A stretch of 64,000 bases of DNA from positions 16,541,092 through 16,605,091 of the forward strand of contig OY740777.1 of assembly GCA_963513935.1 (NCBI GenBank), given 5' to 3'. Position numbers and translations under genes: made by a program. This DNA is from Aphrophora alni. Taxonomy: Eukaryota > Arthropoda > Insecta > Hemiptera > Aphrophoridae. Positions within the stretch are counted from its first letter, which is position 1; each line of letters opens with the position of its first letter. The notes below the pieces were generated by a model. It saw only the letters and a program-made list of their open reading frames with translations. It was not told where the DNA came from and searched no databases. Below, in pieces: positions 1-12,682 of the stretch.

Positions 1-1824
1 TTTATTTGTTCTGAATTTTAATATAGTTGTAAAATTTTGTATATATGTTGTAAAAAACCGATTAAAAACAACAATATTTCGTATGGAAAACTGTGCAATT
101 CTACTGAGAAAATGGCGGCTTCTCTTGTACGGTCTAGAAGTTTGGAGCAAACACAATTTATAAAAAAACTTACACACACACACAACCACACAATATATAT
201 ACAAAGTATGTTTAAAAAAAGTACTTTTATTTAGTATTAATATAATTTTGTAAACGTATTAAATATTACTTGAAGTTTATTTTAACTTTAGAAAGGTGAT
301 GCAATACCTGTTGCTATGAGAAAGCTTGCAAAACTGACCAAGATTTTCAACATGTTTTCCGCGCTCAAAAACTCAAATTTTGGAATTAATTTATTGTTCA
401 CCGTCTGTTGACAGTATCAATGTCGAAGTAAACAATAAAAATTCCAAATTTTCGAAAGTTTTTTTACAGATAAAACGGTAAAAAAGAAACCAATACACAA
501 CAACACACAATGATGTCTTAACATCTCGCGAAGAATGAGGAAGAAGACGGATATGGGATGTGGCCAATTGGGTGAGTTTTATAGGAAGTCGGTGGGAAAC
601 GCTAATTTTTTGGCAAAGAGGTAAACCGAGATTGGCATAATTTGTTGCAATACGGTAATAATTTGTTATAATATAATTTTTTTAAATGTTAATTCCAACA
701 ATTAAATTTAATAAATTGTACGTTGACTTATCATTAGGCAAATGTATTAATAACCGTTTTAATTATACATCTTATATACATAACTTTACTCATTATTATA
801 TAAAAATGGATGAAATATATTACATAAAACTATTAATAATACAAGTATAAAATACAAACTTAAATAATTTCGTCATTTATTAAAAACAAAAATGTTTAAT
901 TTTTATAATAAAATTTTACCTTATGTAAAAAATCATAAATATTGTATTACATTATAATGTCTGACACTGGGCGCGTTCAATAAATCATAAAATATTACTC
1001 CACAGTTATAGATAAATCTATAGTTTACACTCAAACTTAAAATTTAGGGGTCACAATATTAAAGTGAAGAGTAATCTCCAACCCATGCGTCTGTATTTTA
1101 ATAAACTAATTTAATGGATGTGAAATGAAATTAACGGCGATGAAATTTGAACAGAAATAATGAATTTAAGGTTATGATTATTTTAATAAATATAAGTGTT
1201 GGACATAAATGTGTGTAACTTCTGCCTGTAACTATTACATTTCTTTAAATGTTTAAAAGTAATAAGGATAGAGTAATTATTTTAAAATAAACATACTAAA
1301 ATATTTTGCATGCAAGGCCTTATATATTGCTACGAATGAATGTAAATATATATTTAAGCCTTAATGATGAGTAAAACATCTGTCAATATGAAATTGTTTT
1401 AAAATTATTGTTATAGGAAAAGTTTTGATGGTGTAAGATAAGCTCAATATTTGGTAATAATTTAGACCCAACAAAATTTATAATATTTTTGTCATAAATA
1501 TCAAGACATATTTAAAACATTGAAATTAAGTAATAGGTTTAATGATACTCCCATGATAAAAAAAATCTTGGTTTTATTAAATAATAAAATAATGAATACA
1601 GTATCAAAATATTTTTGGGACAATATATTTTACTAGTGAAAATTAAGATGGACAGTAGGCCTAGGTTCTACTGACCACAATATCAAACTGTGTTTTAACT
1701 TTAAAATCTGAAATATTTTAGTCTTAAATAAGTTGAACTAATTTTATCTTTAATGAGGTTGTCATCTAGTTATGGCATATTAACAGTAAATTTAATTTAA
1801 TTAAAAATATAAAAAAATAAAAAA
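1..1824. other. gene-free AT-rich stretch
   Basis: Very AT-rich, no protein-like reading frame and no repeat that I recognise. The hexamer AGGCCT recurs here and up to about 7 kb, which hints at more old repeat material. Nothing else seen. Confidence 0.5.
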
Positions 1825-2480
1825 ACAAGATGCCCCTTCATTAAAATTACTATAGCCTACAAGTGCTACTTTTGTATTTCTGTGAACATCCTCATGACCT
1901 ATAACAATAGGCCTATTATTTACTTAATTTATTTTACAGAAATCCTTGCCAAAGTAGAATATAAATTTGTACCTAAATAGTAGGCCTAATTTATTATTTT
2001 TTAATGAAATCTTTATCAGTATGTTTCTCTAGAACTATTTCTACAAATTTAGTTTTAAGTTGATTAAAAAGACAACATTTTAACATTTTACTGTTAAAGA
2101 CAGCATACTTAAATGTAGTTGTTTTTAATTTACAACTTGTATAATCAAGCTTTGGATTATAAATAACAATAAGTTAATTATTGAAAAACAAGATGTCCTT
2201 TATTTTAAACTATGAAGCCTACAGTTGTTAATTCTGTATTCTTAAGACTATTCCTGTCCCCTTAATCTTGGATAATAAACTATAGGTCTATTAGCTTCTT
2301 CTTAATTTCTTCTATTGAAATTTATATCATAATAAAATGTGTACCTAGCATTAGGCCTAATTTATTTAGTTTAAAAACATATTCATTATCAGTTTCTTCT
2401 CCTAGAACTAATTCTTGATACTAAAATCAAATGTAGTTTTCGACAACTCTACTAAAATGTTCAATATTTTAAATAATAAA
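1825..2480 (+). repeat. diverged tandem duplication, unit about 360 bp
   Basis: The sequence from about 1825 (AACAAGATGCCCCTT) is repeated from about 2186 (AACAAGATGTCCTT). Shared landmarks follow in the same order: a 'agcctaca' block, the TAGGCCTAATTTATT block, the 'tctctagaact' block and the 'tagtttt' block, with many substitutions and small indels. No coding potential. It may be an old tandem repeat or two decayed copies of one element. Confidence 0.6.
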
Positions 2481-3909
2481 GTCTTGATTGTACCAAGTAA
2501 ATTATATATATTTTTTAAATAATTAGATTTCACAATGTTATTGAGTGTTCAAAATATTTATTAAAAGGTTAGGTTAGAGTCTACGATTTTTGTAACAAAA
2601 TTAAAACTGGTGTTTTTGTTTTATTGGTTTTAATAGGAAATCAGTATCTTTTGTAACAAAATTCGATAATTTGTGTGTGTGTGTGTGTTATAAAGGCTAA
2701 TAGGGGCATAAAACAAATCCTAGCCTGCCAGTTAAATGATAACTAATTAATAATATTTTATTAATCAATTAATTTTGCTGAATGTCTTTTTTTTCATCTT
2801 GTCTAGATGTTTACAATTTTAGGTCATAAAACATAATTTAATACGATATCGAAATATTTTACGTCAGTCTTTTAAGATAGGCTTTTTACTTTACTAATTA
2901 CTAACATGAAGTTAGCGATAAATTATTAATCGGTGTTAATGAACTTGAAACAGCTGATCGGTCTACTAGCATAAACAATGATCTATATTAAATTTGGTAT
3001 CTACTTTGATCTTCCGTAAGATTATTAAACTTTTAAGTTAATCATTCAATGATAAATTAATCTTTTAGATGAAGTGGAAATCTGGCGTGATGTTAGTAAA
3101 AAATTTGTATATGATTTTTATAAATTTTGTTGTAAAGCTACAGCTGATCGATCTACCAACACATAAGTGTTAATTTTTTTAGTGCAGCTAATTTTTCTTA
3201 ACATTATAAACTTTTAAAATTACCAATTAAATCATACATTGGGATATTTTGTGTGCTATTAATACAAATATTATCAATATTATCTATTTTGAATTGGTCT
3301 TAGCAAACGTACTTTTGCAGGGGCAAGTCAAAAATGTGTATGGTATTTATAACCTATTTGTAAATTACATTTTATACTAAGCGTAATTGACTACCCTGAT
3401 ATCTGGTTGTGGTTTTAATAATTTACTAATACAGATTTATTTTTTATTGGGAAAGGTGAATGATGTGACTTCTTTATTTTCTTACTAGGTGTCGCTTGTG
3501 TTTAGTTTGGTAAAATGTGTTATTAATTTTAAATAATCTTGGATTTTGTCGGCTTTGGTTAAGTTTCCAGTTCGGTTGCGTTCAGAATAATTCAGATAAA
3601 AATGTACAATACAAATAATTTGTTGTACTTTAAATAAATGTTACTTAAGTAATAAATAAAAGTAGGCTACAGAAAGTTATTTTCTCTACCAGTTATTGTG
3701 ATAAATAACCAGGGAACATTTAATCGTATATAAATTTGAAAAAAAAACAATAATAATTTTTAATACAAAATTTGATTTTCTGGGTTTAACCATTCTCTTA
3801 AATTTTGTTCAAATGTAATCTCTAAGGTTTCAAATACATCTATCAGTTAATAAACATATTTACATTTATTTTAAAATTTAAAAGAAAAATTCTAAAACCA
3901 TCTGATTAA

Positions 3910-3912
<3 letters not shown>
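2481..3912. other. gene-free AT-rich stretch with a short GT run and a local repeat
   Basis: Contains a (TG)n run at 2672-2688 and a 21-bp motif beginning ACAGCTGATCG at 2950-2970, repeated with changes at 3140-3160 (190 bp apart). The flanks of these two motifs are also loosely alike, so this may be another decayed duplication. No gene seen. Confidence 0.45.

Positions 3913-3974
<62 letters not shown>
3913..3974. repeat. (AT)n microsatellite
   Basis: About 31 uninterrupted AT units. Confidence 0.95.
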
Positions 3975-3976
<2 letters not shown>

Positions 3977-4420
3977 ACACTAATATTCACACTATTTCAC
4001 TTTGCACAGATACAGGTTTCTCACACTTAAACCACTAAACTTATTTCGATTAAATTGTTAACTGATATCCAGTAATGCACATCGACTAATCAAATGTTCT
4101 TAAAGTCACAGGACATCAGGATGTCCCTTCCTTCCTCCCCTAAAACTGTTCGCACTACACAGGAAACAAGGAAAGGAAGTAGACTATTTTTCTATTGGCT
4201 CTTCTGTTTTGGGCCATCGCAGGGTAGGAAGGACTTTACTGCCGAACGAGTTGTTTATATTTATTTTATTGTATTTTGAAGAATAACCGAGTTTTCGGCA
4301 AAAAACGTAAATAAAAATTCTTGGTACTATACTAGAATACAAGATTTTTTTTAAATAGACAAAAAAATTTTCGGTCATCATCAAGGAGGGGGGGATACAA
4401 AATAGAGACCTACTCCTCGA

Positions 4421-4555
4421 AAACTCTAATAGTGTCGGAAAAGAACAAGAGTTGGTCAAAAGAGAGGCCTGATAGATAAGATGAAAGAGAAGGAACTAAC
4501 CCAAGACTACATGAAGTAAAGTGTAGTTCTAGGTAGGTCCTCGGGATTGCCAAGT
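4421..4555 (+). repeat. dispersed coding-like repeat, copy 1 of 5
   Basis: Contains CTCTAATAGTGTC followed by sequence that reads, with one inserted base, as SVGKEQELVKR then LIDKMKEKELTQDYMK. The same peptide pattern recurs at 15772-15850 (minus), 34222-34375, 36438-36570 and 42725-42860. The similarity is better at the amino-acid than at the nucleotide level, so the family probably descends from a protein-coding exon or element gene. Upstream (4120-4190) CCTTCCTTCC-rich sequence also resembles the surroundings of the copies near 42.7 and 54.1 kb. I do not recognise the protein. Confidence 0.6.
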
Positions 4556-4948
4556 GTGTTGGTCATCCACTAGTCAACAGTCAACTATTTTACAAATTAA
4601 CTGATGACAAAAGTGGAACCGCTGTCAACGAAAAGTTTTTGCGTATGCTAATAAATTACCTAGATTTTTTATCTTTAGAATTCTACAGCTAAAAATATCA
4701 TGTACAGTATTAACGAGAGCTAGATATTTTAATTTTTATTAGAGCTAATAATTTAATTTGTCATTTAATAATTTTTAAATAGTGACTATGGTGTGTTTTT
4801 AAATGTTTTTAAAATATAAAAATGAAATTAAATTGACATTTCATAATTTTTCCAAATAAGCCAAAATGTTCTTTCACCAAACCGCATGAAAAACGGTCCG
4901 GTAAAAACCATTTCAAAATCCTCCAAAAGTGACCTTGTGACCGTAGGT

Positions 4949-6434
4949 TAGTTTAGGTTATGTTATGTCACTTTCTTACTATTAATCCTCAGACCCTAAG
5001 CTTTCCAAGGAAACCATCCTCCTCTATATAGGGTAAGGTTAGGTTAGGTTAGGTTATGTTATGTCACTTTCTTACTATTAATCCTCAGACCCTAAGCTTT
5101 CCAAGGAAACCATCCTCCTCTATATAGGGTAAGGTTAGGTTAGGTTAGGTTAGGTTATGTCACTTTCTTACTATTAATACTCAGACCCTAAGCTTTCCAA
5201 GGAAACCATCCTCCTCTATATAGGGTAAGGTTAGGTTAGGTTAGGTTATGTTATGTCACTTTCTTACTATTAATCCTCAGACCCTAAACTTTCCAAGGAA
5301 ACCATCCTCCTCTATATAGGGTAAGGTTAGGTTAGGTTAGGTTAGGTTATGTCACTTTCTTACTATTAATCCTCAGACCCTAAGCTTTCCAAGGAAACCA
5401 TCCTCCTCTATATAGGGTAAGGTTAGGTTAGGTTAGGTTATGTTATGTCACTTTCTTACTATTAATCCTCAGACCCTAAGCTTTCCAAGGAAACCATCCT
5501 CCTCTATATAGGGTAAGGTTAGGTTAGGTTAGGTTAGGTTAGGTTAGGTTAGATTAGGTTAGGTTAGGTTAGGTTAGGTTAGGTTAGGTTAGGTTAGGTT
5601 AGGTTATGTCACTTTCTTACTATTAAACCTCAGACCCTAAGCTTTCCAAGGAAACCATCCTCCTCTATGTAGGGTAAGGTTAGGTTAGGTTAGGTTAGGT
5701 TATGTCACTTTCTTATTATTAATCCTCAGACCCTAAGCTTTCCAAGGAAACCATCCTCCTCTATGTAGGGTAAGGTTAGGTTAGGTTAGGTTAGGTTATG
5801 TTACTTTCTTACTATTAATCCTCAGACCCTAAGCTTTCCAAGGAAACCATCCTCCTCTATATAGGGTAAGGTTAGGTTAGGTTATGTCACTTTCTTACTA
5901 TTAATCCTCAGACCCTAAGCTTTCCAAGGAAACCATCCTCCTCTATATAGGGTAAGGTTAGGTTAGGTTAGGTTAGGTTATGTCACTTTCTTACTATTAA
6001 TCCTCAGACCCTAAGCTTTCCAAGGAAACCATCCTCCTCTATATAGGGTAAGGTTAGGTTCGGTTAGGTTATGTTATGTCACTTTCTTACTATTAATCCT
6101 CAGACCCTAAGCTTTCCAAGGAAACCATCCTCCTCTATATAGGGTAAGGTTAGGTTAGGTTAGGTTAGGTTATGTCACTTTCTTACTATTAATCCTCAGA
6201 CCCTAAGCTTTCCAAGGAAACCATCCTCCTCTATATAGGGTAAGGTTAGGTTAGGTTAGGTTAGGTTATGTCACTTTCTTACTATTAATCCTCAGACCCT
6301 AAGCTTTCCAAGGAAACCATCCTCCTCTATATAGGGTAAGGTTAGGTTAGGTTAGGTTAGGTTATGTCACTTTCTTACTATTAATCCTCAGACCCTAAGC
6401 TTTCCAAGTAAACCGTCCTCCTCTATATAGGGTA
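4949..6434 (+). repeat. 96-bp minisatellite carrying telomere-like TTAGG runs
   Basis: Fifteen head-to-tail units. Each has about 70 bp of constant sequence (TATGTCACTTTCTTACTATT ... CCTCCTCTATATAGGG) followed by TAAGG and then several TTAGG pentamers. Unit starts fall near 4965, 5061, 5157, 5253, 5349, 5445, 5605, 5701, 5796, 5883, 5979, 6075, 6171, 6266 and 6362, so the period is 96 bp except where the TTAGG run expanded (5445-5605) or shrank (5796-5883). TTAGG is the usual arthropod telomere repeat. Identity between units is very high, which points to recent amplification or homogenisation. Confidence 0.95.
5516..5605 (+). repeat. expanded TTAGG tract inside the minisatellite
   Basis: About 18 consecutive GGTTA pentamers with a single variant (TTAGATTAGG). 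It sits between units 6 and 7 and explains the 160-bp spacing there. It is interstitial here, since ordinary sequence lies on both sides. Confidence 0.9.
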
Positions 6435-7788
6435 AGTGGATGAGGAATTCTTTAGGGAACATATTTAGGCTCTGCTGAATTATATATTAGATTGTAATTT
6501 TTTTACTTGCTATTTTATACACTCGTTGGTTCATTAACGTTTATCTTTCACTAAAATTTGAACGAAATCGGTATAGATGTTTTTGATACATTTTCTTTTA
6601 TAACAGCCCCATTGGCGCTTTTTTGGGGTTTTCCTATAATTCGTGAATTTTTTAAGAAATAGCGTCCAAAACGTGCTGCTTGGGGTCCTTAAGGGCTGCT
6701 TTAGAGTAAAAATTGATAAAAATAGTAATTTTGTGTATTATTCTAATGCAGTTACTCTAATATTTTTGGTTATAAAGAAATATTTTTGGTCCCATATATG
6801 AACAAAATATACCAACATGCCAAATATGACCAAATTGACGCGTTTGGGCAGTAAACATTGCACATAAGACAGACTCATTTAAAAAAAACCACTTTTTTGG
6901 ACTCAGGAAACCTCAAAAAAAGTATCCTTAAAAATTCGATATCGATATGTGACACTCATAGCTTTCTATAGGCCTATTATATATTTTGAGAAAATAAAAA
7001 TGCTCATCCCTCATAAAGCACACTGTAGGATGTGCACTGAAAGAGGATGGGGGAGGTAGGTAACCATTTTATTTCCTTTTATAATTAAGTCGATCACTTG
7101 TACACCTAAATATTCCAAGAAATCCAACTTCCGGCCGGATATCAAATATGAATAGCTGACAAACCAATTTTGTATTTTGTCTGGGAAATGTGATGACCGT
7201 TGAAACCAGATGTTTTTTAATTTAATTGGTCCATTTTCTAAATTATTTTTCTTTGCACAGTGATTGTACAAACTGACTAAGCAATATAACATTGAGTAAA
7301 TTACTGTACAAAAACATTGCACAAACTTTCTATCTTGACTTATAAGTTGTTTTATTTTTAATGCCTATTTCTATAGTTCTACCGAACCGATTTTCATACA
7401 GTTGGTTTTAAATGAAAGAACATTTAATATAACTCTCTAATTTATTACCTTATTAATCTACAAGTTAATTTATTTTATTAGTCATGTACAGTTAGTCTAT
7501 TAAATACAATAGTCTAAAATATTTTGTTCTAGATCAATCTTGGATGTTGTAGACAACTTGCAAGAAATGATTAGTTTCCTGTTTTGTCAATAACTCCGTT
7601 ATCCTTTGACCCACAGAAAAAACTACAAAAAAACTGTTTTGTTTGTCGTTAAAAAAAGAAAACTTTTTGTCTTTCGTGATTTTTTTTTAAAGTTAATGCT
7701 TTTCAAGATTTTCAAGATATACAATATTAAATATTTTAAACTATTTAATATTTAAATATTCCTAAAGTTCGGCAGCTTAATTACGGGA

Positions 7789-7790
<2 letters not shown>
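6435..7790. other. no gene seen
   Basis: AT-rich single-copy-like sequence. Short reading frames lack any recognisable protein pattern. Confidence 0.45.

Positions 7791-7870
<80 letters not shown>
7791..7870. repeat. (CT)n microsatellite
   Basis: Forty perfect CT units. Confidence 0.97.
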
Positions 7871-7871
<1 letters not shown>

Positions 7872-8950
7872 AATATATTTATATGTAGATATGAGACTAT
7901 GTTAATATATAGACTTTAACTTCATTTTAACCACTGACAACCAACTATCACCTATCAAGATTTACATTGTTTTAAATAATCTGTATATCAACTTACTAAA
8001 TAATTACCGAATGTGCTTGCTTTGGTTCTGCTTTGAGATTAAATATAATTTTTTTGAAATATGGTTTTAAGTGCTTGTGATTAAAGTTCATTGTTATTAT
8101 TTTGTTTTGTTTTTTGTTAATTTTGTTAGAATGATAATTTTATAACTTGAGATTTTTCACAGCAATTTGGGTTAACCTTCACTCTTCTCAAAAATTTTAA
8201 CTTGAGCTAGTTTTGAGAAATAATCTTATTTTCCCCTCTTTTTTTCTTATGGCAGCTATTCCCAAATTTTATATTTTCATCAATCTAATGAAAAACATCC
8301 CAATTTATGGATAACATTTGATTTATCCACACATTTAGGCTGAAGAGCGCATCACAGATAGTCATCATTCCTAAAACAACTTTATTTTGGAGCTGAAAAA
8401 TCTAAAAAAGTATATTTCTGCGAAAACTTTTCAGTAGTTTTTTTTCTGATCTTTATATCAATTATATTAACTTATAAATAGCTCACTATACCAGGGTCCT
8501 GGTCCTTAAAGAAATTAGCATCTTCAATAAGCAGTGAGAGGGGAGGGAATTAAAAATGTTTATACAAACCTAGTGATATTGAATTTAGGCTAGTTGTAGA
8601 TTCATCATAAAAATGTATGCTTTTAGTTTCAGGATATGAAACAAGTTGACAAAAGATAGAAGGCTATTTCACTCTACAAACTTACAATGACGACAATACA
8701 TTGGATCAACAAACACTTCCTAAGAAAGTTCATAAATAGGATTTAATTACTTAAATATATATATTTTTAAATTCTTAATTATCATTAAATAAATATTTTA
8801 TTTTATTAATAATATTTACATTAATCACAATACTTGTCGGGATATTTTGGATAGGACTTGACTCTGAAACTTTTACTTTTAGCTAATTAAATGTTATAAA
8901 AAATTTAAAAGAACAAAAATGATCTATTGTTTTAATAAATAGTCCCTCGC
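7871..8950. other. no gene seen
   Basis: AT-rich, no coding signature, no repeat matched elsewhere in the window. Confidence 0.4.
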
Positions 8951-8954
8951 AGGG

Positions 8955-9436
8955 GGGTAAGTCAAGAATTTTAAATAGTAACCCCTATTGAGTGATAACT
9001 CATTTTAAAGGTCTTTTAAAAATAAGAATAATGACGTAAACTAGAGGACTCTAAGTTCATCCTATCTAACATAGTGATCAATCGAATTGTGAATGTTTAC
9101 CTACAAACTCCGGTTGTTTTTATTACATTACAAATTGCTCTATGTTGCTAAATGATGGTAAGAGCCTTACCTTGTTTTTTTTAGCTCAGATTAAGTTATC
9201 GAAATGGCTACCATTTACTTTTTGGCAGAAATAGATTCTGGACTCAAAAGCGTGTTGAACATTTCGTAACATTTCCGGTGTAATTATTAACGTAAAATTC
9301 ACAATTCGATTGGTCGCTATGTTGGGTAGGATGAACTTGGAGACCTCTAGTTTGCGCCATTATTCTTATTTTTAAAAGGCCTTTAAAATCAGGCATCACT
9401 CAATAGGGGTTGCTATTTAAAATTCTTGACTTACCG
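8955..9436. mobile_element. fold-back (MITE-like) element, about 480 bp
   Basis: The left arm (about 8955-9110, starting near GGGGGTAAGTCAAGAATTTT) returns inverted at about 9280-9436 (AAAATTCTTGACTTACC). The arms share several long blocks, including TAAATAGTAACCCCTATTG and its complement, TTATTCTTATTTTTAAAAG, and ACCCAACATAGCGACCAATC-like sequence. A central loop of about 170 bp has no coding potential. The exact ends and target duplication are unclear. Confidence 0.7.
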
Positions 9437-9993
9437 GTACCCCCAAACTACCCTATTTTGTGCGTAAGGGTTGAAAATTTCGATACTTTAAAAAACTCCT
9501 CTTTTGGTTATCTAAACTTTCCTCAAAGCAAATCTTTCTATTTCCATCAATAAAAATAATAATAGGGGGGGGGGGAGGTGTGACATTTACGACACTTGGT
9601 ATATGAGCAAAATCTGATCAAAATCGTTTGAGACAATTTTAAGAAAAACTTAATTATGCATTTTTATACCTTATGGTAGATACCCACAACTTTTGATTGT
9701 TGTAATTTGCACAGGACGACAGTCCAAATACCTTTCCAAAACGCTTTTTTTTTGGATTCTGGGGCCAAGGATATATATGCAAAAATCTCGACATCAATCG
9801 TTGATCCATCACATAACTACTCGTATGCGAGTAAATATACAAATTATTTTAACAAGAAAATAATTAATTGACGGATTCACAAGTTACTGTTTAATACGAT
9901 ACTTCCATCTCACTCCCTCTGTGTCTTTACTTCAACAATAATATTAATCCCCTTCCCTTCCTGTCTAACGTATTTTCCATATATCCTTTAGAC

Positions 9994-10009
9994 CAGCGGT
10001 TCCCAAACT
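9994..10009 (+). repeat. left terminal inverted repeat of the hAT element
   Basis: CAGCGGTTCCCAAACT, exactly complementary to 12659-12674. Preceded by target duplication CTTTAGAC at 9986-9993. Confidence 0.95.
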
Positions 10010-10345
10010 TTTTTGATGGCGTACCACCTAATATGAAGTCCTCCTTTCATGTACCACCAGTATAAAAATGATTAATCATCATTCCATTGCCAACATAGTA
10101 AAGTTTGTAAATAATAATTAAAAAATAACATTTAGCCTTTTAAGTACTTTACTTTAAAACAATGTTTATTTAGTTCTTTGCAGTTAGTTGTAAATAAATT
10201 AGTTAAAATTAAACTTTTCATAGTTATAACCAATGCTTATTTTGAAATAAAAATTAGGATGAAAGAATATAAATAAACTTTAAGGTGTAGAACAAAACTG
10301 TATTTGTAAAACAATACAACAAATTCAAACATAAGTACACACAAG

Positions 10346-12285
10346 TTAATGAGAAGGATGAGCTTGTAGCGATTTGCTTAAAGTTGCAATGTCTGGTTTT
10401 ATTGGGCTTAGCTTCAAACGCAAGTCATTTTCAACACAAGCCAGCCTATTTCTGTATTTGTTTTTAAGGTAACAAAGAGAAGAAAACGCAGCTTCACATA
10501 AGTAGGATGTTGAAAATGGGAGTAAAAACTTGACTGCTCGGTTGGCGATTTCACCGTAGTCTTGGCGTCGTTGAATCCAAAAGTCAATCAGGGTAGCTTT
10601 ATCAAAAACTTCCTTCAAATCTGAGTCACAATTTAATTCGAACAGTTGATCTTTTTCGGCTAATGAGAGATTCTCTGGGATTGTCATTTTCTTAATGTCA
10701 CTAAACGGGGTTTTCATCCACAAATGTTCTTTATAGTTTTCTGGGAAGTAAATGCTCAAGTTTTCCTTCAAAATGTTACAATGGTCACTGATATCACTAA
10801 GAACTGTCTTACTAAGTGAAAGCTCATTTTCTTCAACAAAAGTGCTGAGAGAAGGAAAAAACGAAACCTTGCTTTTCTTGGCTTCATCATCTGCAAAGGT
10901 GATTTTTTGTTTCAAGGCATTAATTTTGTCACACACTCGAAACGGGGTATTAGAAGTACCTTGAAAACTCATGTTCACATCATTGAGTTTTGAAAAAATG
11001 TCTGCTAAGTAAGCCAGTCGACACAGCCATAGTTCATCAGTAAAACGACTTCGTAGCTCAAAATCAGAATCTGTTAAAAAAATCAATATCTCGTGACGTA
11101 ACTCAAAAACGCGAGTCAGCATCTTTCCTCTTGAAAGCCACCTAACTTCTGTGTGGAGCAGTAGTTGTTTATGAATACTGTCCATTTCTTGACATAAGTT
11201 GCGAAAAAGGCGTGAATTCAAGGCTCTGCTCTTAATAAAATTCACTGTCTTTACAGCCTCGTTCAAAACAGTTTTTAGTTGTGCTGGACAGCGTTTTGTT
11301 ACAAGCGCTTCTCTGTGAAGGCTGCAGTGAATATGTTGTGCCTCCGGAGCTTCTTTTTTTATTTTAGTTACCAATCCACTATGAGCTCCTGTCATGGCTC
11401 TCGCACCATCCGTGCATATACCAACACATTTCTTCCAATCCATTCCATTCCTGAGCACAAATTCATTTACTTTATAAAATATGTCTTCTCCAGTAGTATG
11501 AGCTGAAAGAGTTTCACAAAATAACATATCTTCACCAACTGAGTATTTTTCTTCATAGCGAACATAACATAACAGTTGAGCCAAATTTGCGACATCTGTT
11601 GTTTCGTCCACTTGTATCGCAAAGTATTTACTACTGTTCACTTTCTTGAGTAAAATGTCTTTTACATTTAAAGCCATATTAGATATTCTTCTTGAAACAG
11701 TATTATCAGACAAGGAAACCACATCGAGCTGTTTTCCCTCTTTATCACCTATAATTGTGGAAACAAGGTCTTTAGCTGCTGGCAAAATTAGAGTCTCTCC
11801 AATAGTATGAGGTTTTAGTTCTTGTGCTATTCTCAGACTAACCTTGTATGAAGCTTCAACAGCCCTAGTGTTTAACCCCGTAAATGAAGTGATTGCTCCT
11901 TTATTCACTTTTAACTCAGACTCCTTCCGTTTAAAAAACTCTAATGGCTTGTTTATGAGATTGATATGCTTTGTATTAAAATGACGCAATAAAAGTGATG
12001 GTTTCATCGAATGATTTGACAAAGTTTCTAAACAAAGACACATTGTGGAACAGGTTCACTGAAATTTCCAGTATAAGTAAAACCAAACGATAAATACTTC
12101 TCATCATATTTACGTTTACCTGATTTCTTTTTGTTTTCACAAGTTCGTAACAAAGGCGTAGAAGTAGAGGAACAGCTTGGTTGCTCAGCATCTGTTCCTG
12201 CTGCAATAGGCTTTTCTTGTTCCGGTGACAAAGTTCTTTGCTTTTTAGAACTACTACACGTAGATCTTACCAAAAACTTATCCAT
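10346..12285 (-). pseudogene. hAT transposase (ZBED5-like), one frameshift
   Basis: Would catalyse cut-and-paste transposition of the surrounding element. I start it at 12285 because MDKFLVRST is the usual kind of opening for this family; an upstream in-frame Met at 12543 adds only untypical sequence. About 82 residues run from there to a BED-type zinc-finger region, with KRKYDEKYLSFGF before it. The frame breaks near 12040, inside the zinc finger just after PQCV: one base appears lost, and the following frame (opening 12043) continues with CLETLSNHSMKPSLLLRHF. In the 565-residue downstream part I see VDETTD (first catalytic Asp, about residue 146), CTDGARAM (second Asp, about 212), the CSLH pair (240-243) and a C-terminal dimerisation region with LCEAAFSSL, which holds the likely catalytic Glu. 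Apart from the break it looks full length, about 645 residues. A sequencing error at the break cannot be excluded. Confidence 0.92.
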
Positions 12286-12658
12286 TTCAATTCGACAGCT
12301 AACACTTACCAACAATGTTATTCTCACTGACTGATAGACACAAACTCTATATAAACAACAACACGTCAAACTGCAGGTTAGGTTTTCTACGGAGCTACGT
12401 AGTAGATAGTGCTCGCTGAGATGACAGACAGGCGACTGGGACTGGCTGACTGGCATCTGGCACAACACAATAACAAAGCGCGCGGCCTTGAACGGCGCTA
12501 CTCCCCTCCACGCCCTCACAATCTTTCCCACTCCGACTGTCACCCCTCCATCCGCTGCTCGCTCACCCTCACGCTACTAGTAGAGTATACCAATTTTCGA
12601 ACTTCACTCGCGTACCACCAGCAACGTTCCCGCGTACCACCAGTGGTACGCGTACCAC

Positions 12659-12674
12659 AGTTTGGGAACCGCTG
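12659..12674 (-). repeat. right terminal inverted repeat of the hAT element
   Basis: Exact complement of 9994-10009. Followed by target duplication CTTTAGAC at 12675-12682. Confidence 0.95.
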
Positions 12675-12682
12675 CTTTAGAC

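Larger units (their letters stand above)
9994..12674 (-). mobile_element. complete hAT-superfamily DNA transposon (ZBED5/Buster-like), 2681 bp
   Basis: Both termini are visible: CAGCGGTTCCCAAACT at 9994-10009 and its exact complement at 12659-12674. An 8-bp target duplication, CTTTAGAC, lies immediately outside at 9986-9993 and 12675-12682, and it is perfect. Terminal CAG...CTG ends and 8-bp duplications are hAT hallmarks. Subterminal copies of GTACCACC/GGTGGTAC cluster near both ends (about 10020-10060 and 12612-12657) and could be transposase binding sites. The single gene inside runs on the minus strand. Perfect target duplication and a single frameshift mean the insertion is fairly young. 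Confidence 0.95.

Noticed and set aside
4949..6434. CRISPR-like pattern: constant repeats with short variable gaps
   Set aside because: The gaps are TTAGG pentamers, not unique spacers, the repeat is about 70 bp, and the DNA is eukaryotic. It is a minisatellite.
4949..6434. A true chromosome end
   Set aside because: TTAGG runs are short and interleaved with a core sequence, and ordinary sequence continues on both sides.
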